A stretch of 64,000 bases of DNA, from the NCBI RefSeq assembly GCF_019803445.1, contig NZ_CP081844.1, forward strand, positions 446,501 through 510,500. The letters are read 5' to 3'. Under the pieces are notes generated by a model that saw only the letters and a program-made list of their open reading frames with translations, was not told where the DNA came from and searched no databases. Made by a program: the position numbers and the translations under genes. Below, in pieces: positions 61,349 to 64,000 of this stretch (positions within the stretch are counted from its first letter, which is position 1; every line of letters begins with the position of its first letter). The stretch is from Caenibius sp. WL. GTDB lineage: Bacteria > Pseudomonadota > Alphaproteobacteria > Sphingomonadales > Sphingomonadaceae.

Positions 61349-62143
61349 CTAGTGAACGAAGCGCGCCACCACGTCGCGGTAGGAACGGCTGACTTTCACT
61401 TGCGCGCCGCTTTCCAGCACGAGGAAGCATTCGCCATTGGTGTGCGGCTTCACCTGGCGCACTTGGTCGAGATTGACGATGGTGGAGCGATGCACGCGCT
61501 GGAATACGCGCGGATCAAGCCGCCGTTCGAGATCCTTCATCGTTTCGCGCAGGATCAGCGAATTGTCGCCGGTGTAGATGCACATGTAATCGCCCGCGGC
61601 TTCGATATGTTCGATTGAATCGACATCGACGCGGAAGATCTGGCCGCGATCCTTCACGTTGATCAGCTTTTCGTAGCGATTGGTGGAATCGTCCTGTTCC
61701 GGCATGTTTTCCACCGCATCGGGGGCGACTTCGGAAAGGACGTTCTTGAGCTTTTCGGCTTCTTCGGCGGATTTCTTTTCGGCCATGCGCTGGCGCACCC
61801 GCTCGATGGTGTCGGCTAGCTTGTCGACGTCGACAGGCTTCATCAGATAATTCACCGCATTGGCTTCGAACGCGCGGATCGCATGTTCCTGATAGGCGGT
61901 GACGAAGACGAACAGCGGCGGTTCGATTTCCATCACGCCCTTGACGACGGAGAAACCGTCGAAGCCGGGCATCTGGATATCGAGGAAAACGAGATCGGGC
62001 TTTTCCGTCTTGATCTTGCGGATCGCCTCGCGCCCGTTGGAGCAGGTGTCGATCACCTCGACATCGGGGAAAGCTTCAAGGCGCAGTTGCAGTCCTTGGA
62101 TGGCGAGCTTTTCGTCATCGACAAGTATGGTTCGGATAGTCAT
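61349..62143 (-). CDS. LytTR-family response regulator
   Basis: A 264-residue regulator. The receiver domain (1-120) has the acidic pair Asp9/Asp10, phosphoacceptor Asp55 in 'LVFLDIQMPG' and Lys in 'YLMKPVD'. A linker of about 40 residues leads to a LytTR DNA-binding domain ('VDVDSIEHIEAAGDYMCIYT', 'RVHRSTIVNLDQVRQVKPHTNGECFLVLESG', 'VSRSYRDVV'). It is coupled to the histidine kinase gene by an ATGA overlap. Targets are unknown. Confidence 0.93.
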   Translation of the reverse strand: MTIRTILVDDEKLAIQGLQLRLEAFPDVEVIDTCSNGREAIRKIKTEKPDLVFLDIQMPGFDGFSVVKGVMEIEPPLFVFVTAYQEHAIRAFEANAVNYLMKPVDVDKLADTIERVRQRMAEKKSAEEAEKLKNVLSEVAPDAVENMPEQDDSTNRYEKLINVKDRGQIFRVDVDSIEHIEAAGDYMCIYTGDNSLILRETMKDLERRLDPRVFQRVHRSTIVNLDQVRQVKPHTNGECFLVLESGAQVKVSRSYRDVVARFVH

Positions 62144-63339
62144 GCGGGGGTTCCGAGCGAGCGTTTGTCGGGGATGGCTGTGACCGGCGCATCTGCCACA
62201 GGCACGCGGGCCTGTGGGGTTTCCGCCTTCTTGGCAGGCTCGTAAGGGATTTCGATAATAACGGTGAAACCTCCCTCAGGCGGATTGCGAATCTCGAAGC
62301 GATGTTCGTCGCCATATGCCTGGCCAAGCCGATCCCGAATGTTGGACAAACCCACGCCGGTGGAGGTGTGCTCACCGGCGCCGGTAACGACACCCGGATA
62401 GGTCGGCCTTAGTTCGGCGTTTTGCAATCCCGGCCCGGTGTCGGAGACGGTAATGCGAAGCCTTTGGCCGACGAGTTGTGCGGTCAGCGTGATTCTGGCC
62501 CCTTCCTCCTGCGGGGAAACGGCATATTTGATCGCGTTTTCGACCAGCGGTTGCAGCAGTAACGAAGGCAGCAGCGCATCGCCCGCTTCCGGGTCGACGC
62601 GGAATTCGGTTCGCAGCCGATCCTCGAACCGCATCCGTTCGATGTCGAGATAGAGCTTCAGCGTCTCGACTTCCTGCTCGATCGAAACCTTGCTGCCCGC
62701 TTCGTTGATCAACGTGTGGCGCAGAAACGACGATAGCCGCATCAGCATCGCGTTGGCGGGCTCGGTTTGTTTGAGCAGCACCAGCGTCGAAATCGAATTG
62801 AGCGTGTTGAACAGGAAATGCGGATTGAGTTGGTAGCGCAGCATGGCAAGCTGTGCCCCGGTCGCTTCCGCTTCGAGCCGCAGCATGCGGTCAGCCTGTT
62901 CCTCGATCTGGACGTAGAAGTTGATCGCGTAATAGAGTGCCGACCATGCGCCCAGCAGCGTCAGGTCGATATAGAACACGCCGAGGAACAACTGGGCGAA
63001 ACTCGCCTCGCTGTTCACCTGATAGAGGCTGATGACCCAGCCGTTGATGAAGGCCGAAACGCTGACCGCGCCTGCCAGCGCAATACCGGTCAGCCCCCAG
63101 GTGACCAGCGGCCGGCGGTGGATGAGTTGGCGATAGATCACCGAAAGGACGAGGCTGAGCGAAAAGCCCGTGATCGTGGCGATCACCACCAGCAGCAGGA
63201 ACGAGAACGGCTTCTCGTTCGCCACGGTGGTCATGCCGCGCACCACCATGGCCCCGCCCCAGCCCGCGATCTGCAATTGCCAGAAAGCGCGGTTCTTGTT
63301 GGCGAAAAAGGGTGTCGGTTTAAGGGACAGCACGGCCAT
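62140..63339 (-). CDS. LytS/YehU-type membrane sensor histidine kinase
   Basis: A 399-residue kinase with about four to five membrane helices (residues about 20-140) lacking an obvious sensory domain, a short coiled coil, and a His_kinase domain with phospho-His174 in 'YQLNPHFLFNTLNSISTL', N box 'LVENAIKYAV' and 'DTGPGL'...'GVGLSNIRDRL'. Start 63339 follows AAAGGTG; 63348 is possible. Signal unknown; by family, it senses membrane or cell-envelope state or a metabolite. Confidence 0.92.
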   Translation of the reverse strand: MAVLSLKPTPFFANKNRAFWQLQIAGWGGAMVVRGMTTVANEKPFSFLLLVVIATITGFSLSLVLSVIYRQLIHRRPLVTWGLTGIALAGAVSVSAFINGWVISLYQVNSEASFAQLFLGVFYIDLTLLGAWSALYYAINFYVQIEEQADRMLRLEAEATGAQLAMLRYQLNPHFLFNTLNSISTLVLLKQTEPANAMLMRLSSFLRHTLINEAGSKVSIEQEVETLKLYLDIERMRFEDRLRTEFRVDPEAGDALLPSLLLQPLVENAIKYAVSPQEEGARITLTAQLVGQRLRITVSDTGPGLQNAELRPTYPGVVTGAGEHTSTGVGLSNIRDRLGQAYGDEHRFEIRNPPEGGFTVIIEIPYEPAKKAETPQARVPVADAPVTAIPDKRSLGTPA

Positions 63340-63460
63340 GGCGCACACCTTTAGCGCATCGTGCGAAAAAGTGGGAACCGGTTTTCCGCTCTGGACGATG
63401 CGTTCATGGGAAGGTCATGTATCGTACGGGCGCAAAACCCGGGGCGAAAGCAACGCTGCC

Positions 63461-64000
63461 TCAGCTATCCTTGCCTTTGTCTTTGTCCTCGCCGTGAGCC
63501 TTGGCCAGCGCTTCCGCCAGTGCATCGCGCGGGAGCGCGCCGGAAAACGCCTGATCGCCGACCACCCAACTGGGGGTGCCATTGAAACTCAGCCGTTCGG
63601 CAATGGTGAGATTGCGCGCCAGTTCGGTTTCCACCGCTTTGGATCCGGCAATCGTCCTGGCGCGGGCCATGTCGAGCCCGGCCTTCTGTGCGGCCGCTTC
63701 GATCGTGGTGGGGGACGGCGGGCCCAGTTCGAACATTGCCTTGTGGAAAGCGGGATAGCGACCCTGTTCGGCGGCGGCGAGGCCCATCCGTGCGGCGGCG
63801 GCGCTCTGTTCCGAAAGGATCGGCATTTCGCGGATCACCACTTTGAGCTGTGGGTCCTGCGCGATCAGTGCGTCGACTTCGGCCACACTATGACGGCAAT
63901 ATGTGCACGCGAAATCGGTAAACTCAACTAGGATTTTTGAACCATTTGGGTTTCCTAGAACTGCGCCGGGGAAAGGAGTGGTGACCTGGGCCTTGATCGG
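63461..64000 (-). CDS. DsbA-family thiol-disulfide protein, 5' end beyond the window
   Basis: The reading frame is open on the minus strand from 64000 to the stop at 63461 (about 180 residues visible). The thioredoxin-fold active site is 'VEFTDFACTYCRHS', with Cys-Thr-Tyr-Cys, and 'LSFNGTPSWVVGDQAFSGALPRDAL' has the cis-Pro region. The ATG at 63886 is internal and lies after the active site, so it is not the start. A periplasmic DsbA/Com1-like oxidoreductase is likely; the signal peptide would be beyond the window. The segment 63905-63960 uses AT-rich codons unlike the rest. Confidence 0.85.
   Translation of the reverse strand, partial: PIKAQVTTPFPGAVLGNPNGSKILVEFTDFACTYCRHSVAEVDALIAQDPQLKVVIREMPILSEQSAAAARMGLAAAEQGRYPAFHKAMFELGPPSPTTIEAAAQKAGLDMARARTIAGSKAVETELARNLTIAERLSFNGTPSWVVGDQAFSGALPRDALAEALAKAHGEDKDKGKDS

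Noticed and set aside
1-64000. tRNA, rRNA, CRISPR, transposase, integrase or toxin-antitoxin genes
   Set aside because: I looked for T-loop-like GGTTCGA motifs, regular spaced repeats, DDE/Tyr-recombinase motifs and small paired genes and saw none. Short tRNAs could escape reading by eye; a tRNAscan run would settle it.

Overview
The window is a chromosomal segment of a GC-rich alphaproteobacterium, most likely in the order Sphingomonadales (Novosphingobium/Sphingobium-like). The protein set supports this: class I fumarase, DUF6489, DUF1491, DUF2093 and DUF2497 (PopZ) proteins, a ThiS-ThiG fusion, and a suf operon led by an Rrf2 regulator. I see no insertion sequence, prophage, CRISPR array, rRNA or tRNA. 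Nearly all of the window is dense housekeeping sequence.

The organising landmark is a probable chromosomal replication origin between hemE and ppsR (about 20122-20442). It has an AT-rich patch with two tandem 13-mers and three DnaA boxes that each differ from consensus at one position. Gene order on both sides is the classical alphaproteobacterial origin neighbourhood. On the left, mostly on the minus strand and so pointing away from the origin, are hemE, hemJ, rho, mnmE, mnmG, rsmG, parA and parB. On the right, on the plus strand, are ppsR, maf, aroE, coaE, dnaQ, hpf and ptsN. Four parS palindromes (9813, 10178, 12301, 12633) lie 7-11 kb left of the origin, three of them inside rsmG and mnmE. 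A PopZ-type pole organiser is encoded about 9 kb to the right. Origin, partition sites, ParAB and the polar anchor are therefore all within about 22 kb.

Layout: 1-7.9 kb, helicase C-terminus, S4 protein, fdxA, carD, osmC, sua5, a DUF815 ATPase, a sorbosone-dehydrogenase-like protein and a glycine-zipper protein. 7.9-20.1 kb, partition and tRNA-modification operon, dienelactone hydrolase, FMN-binding glutamate-synthase-like protein, a BLUF photoreceptor, rho and late heme genes. 20.4-26.9 kb, the ppsR-to-ptsN run, a thioesterase, DUF1491 and a cell-wall hydrolase. 27-36 kb, xth, erpA, a CBS protein, a 2Fe-2S ferredoxin, popZ, tolC, a PCMT-like protein, class I fumarase, a lipid-kinase-like protein and a phosphoesterase. 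36-45 kb, rplM-rpsI, cutA, ctaA, merC, thiSG, an acyl-CoA ligase, ggt and pyrD.

From 45.4 to 51.5 kb lies a nine-reading-frame suf Fe-S assembly operon in which every junction is a 1- or 4-base stop/start overlap. It includes a DUF559 nuclease-like protein with an eroded catalytic motif and a 26-codon micro-ORF. 51.5-64 kb holds a lipoprotein, adenosine kinase, purD and xseA (whose divergent start codons share one CATG), DUF2093, an M23 peptidase, a phytase-like esterase, rpmB, tadA, an RNase T2, nadC, a LytS/LytTR two-component pair and a truncated DsbA-like gene.

Starts were chosen from ribosome-binding sites, family length and overlaps. Family names come from recognising conserved motifs by eye; no database search was run.
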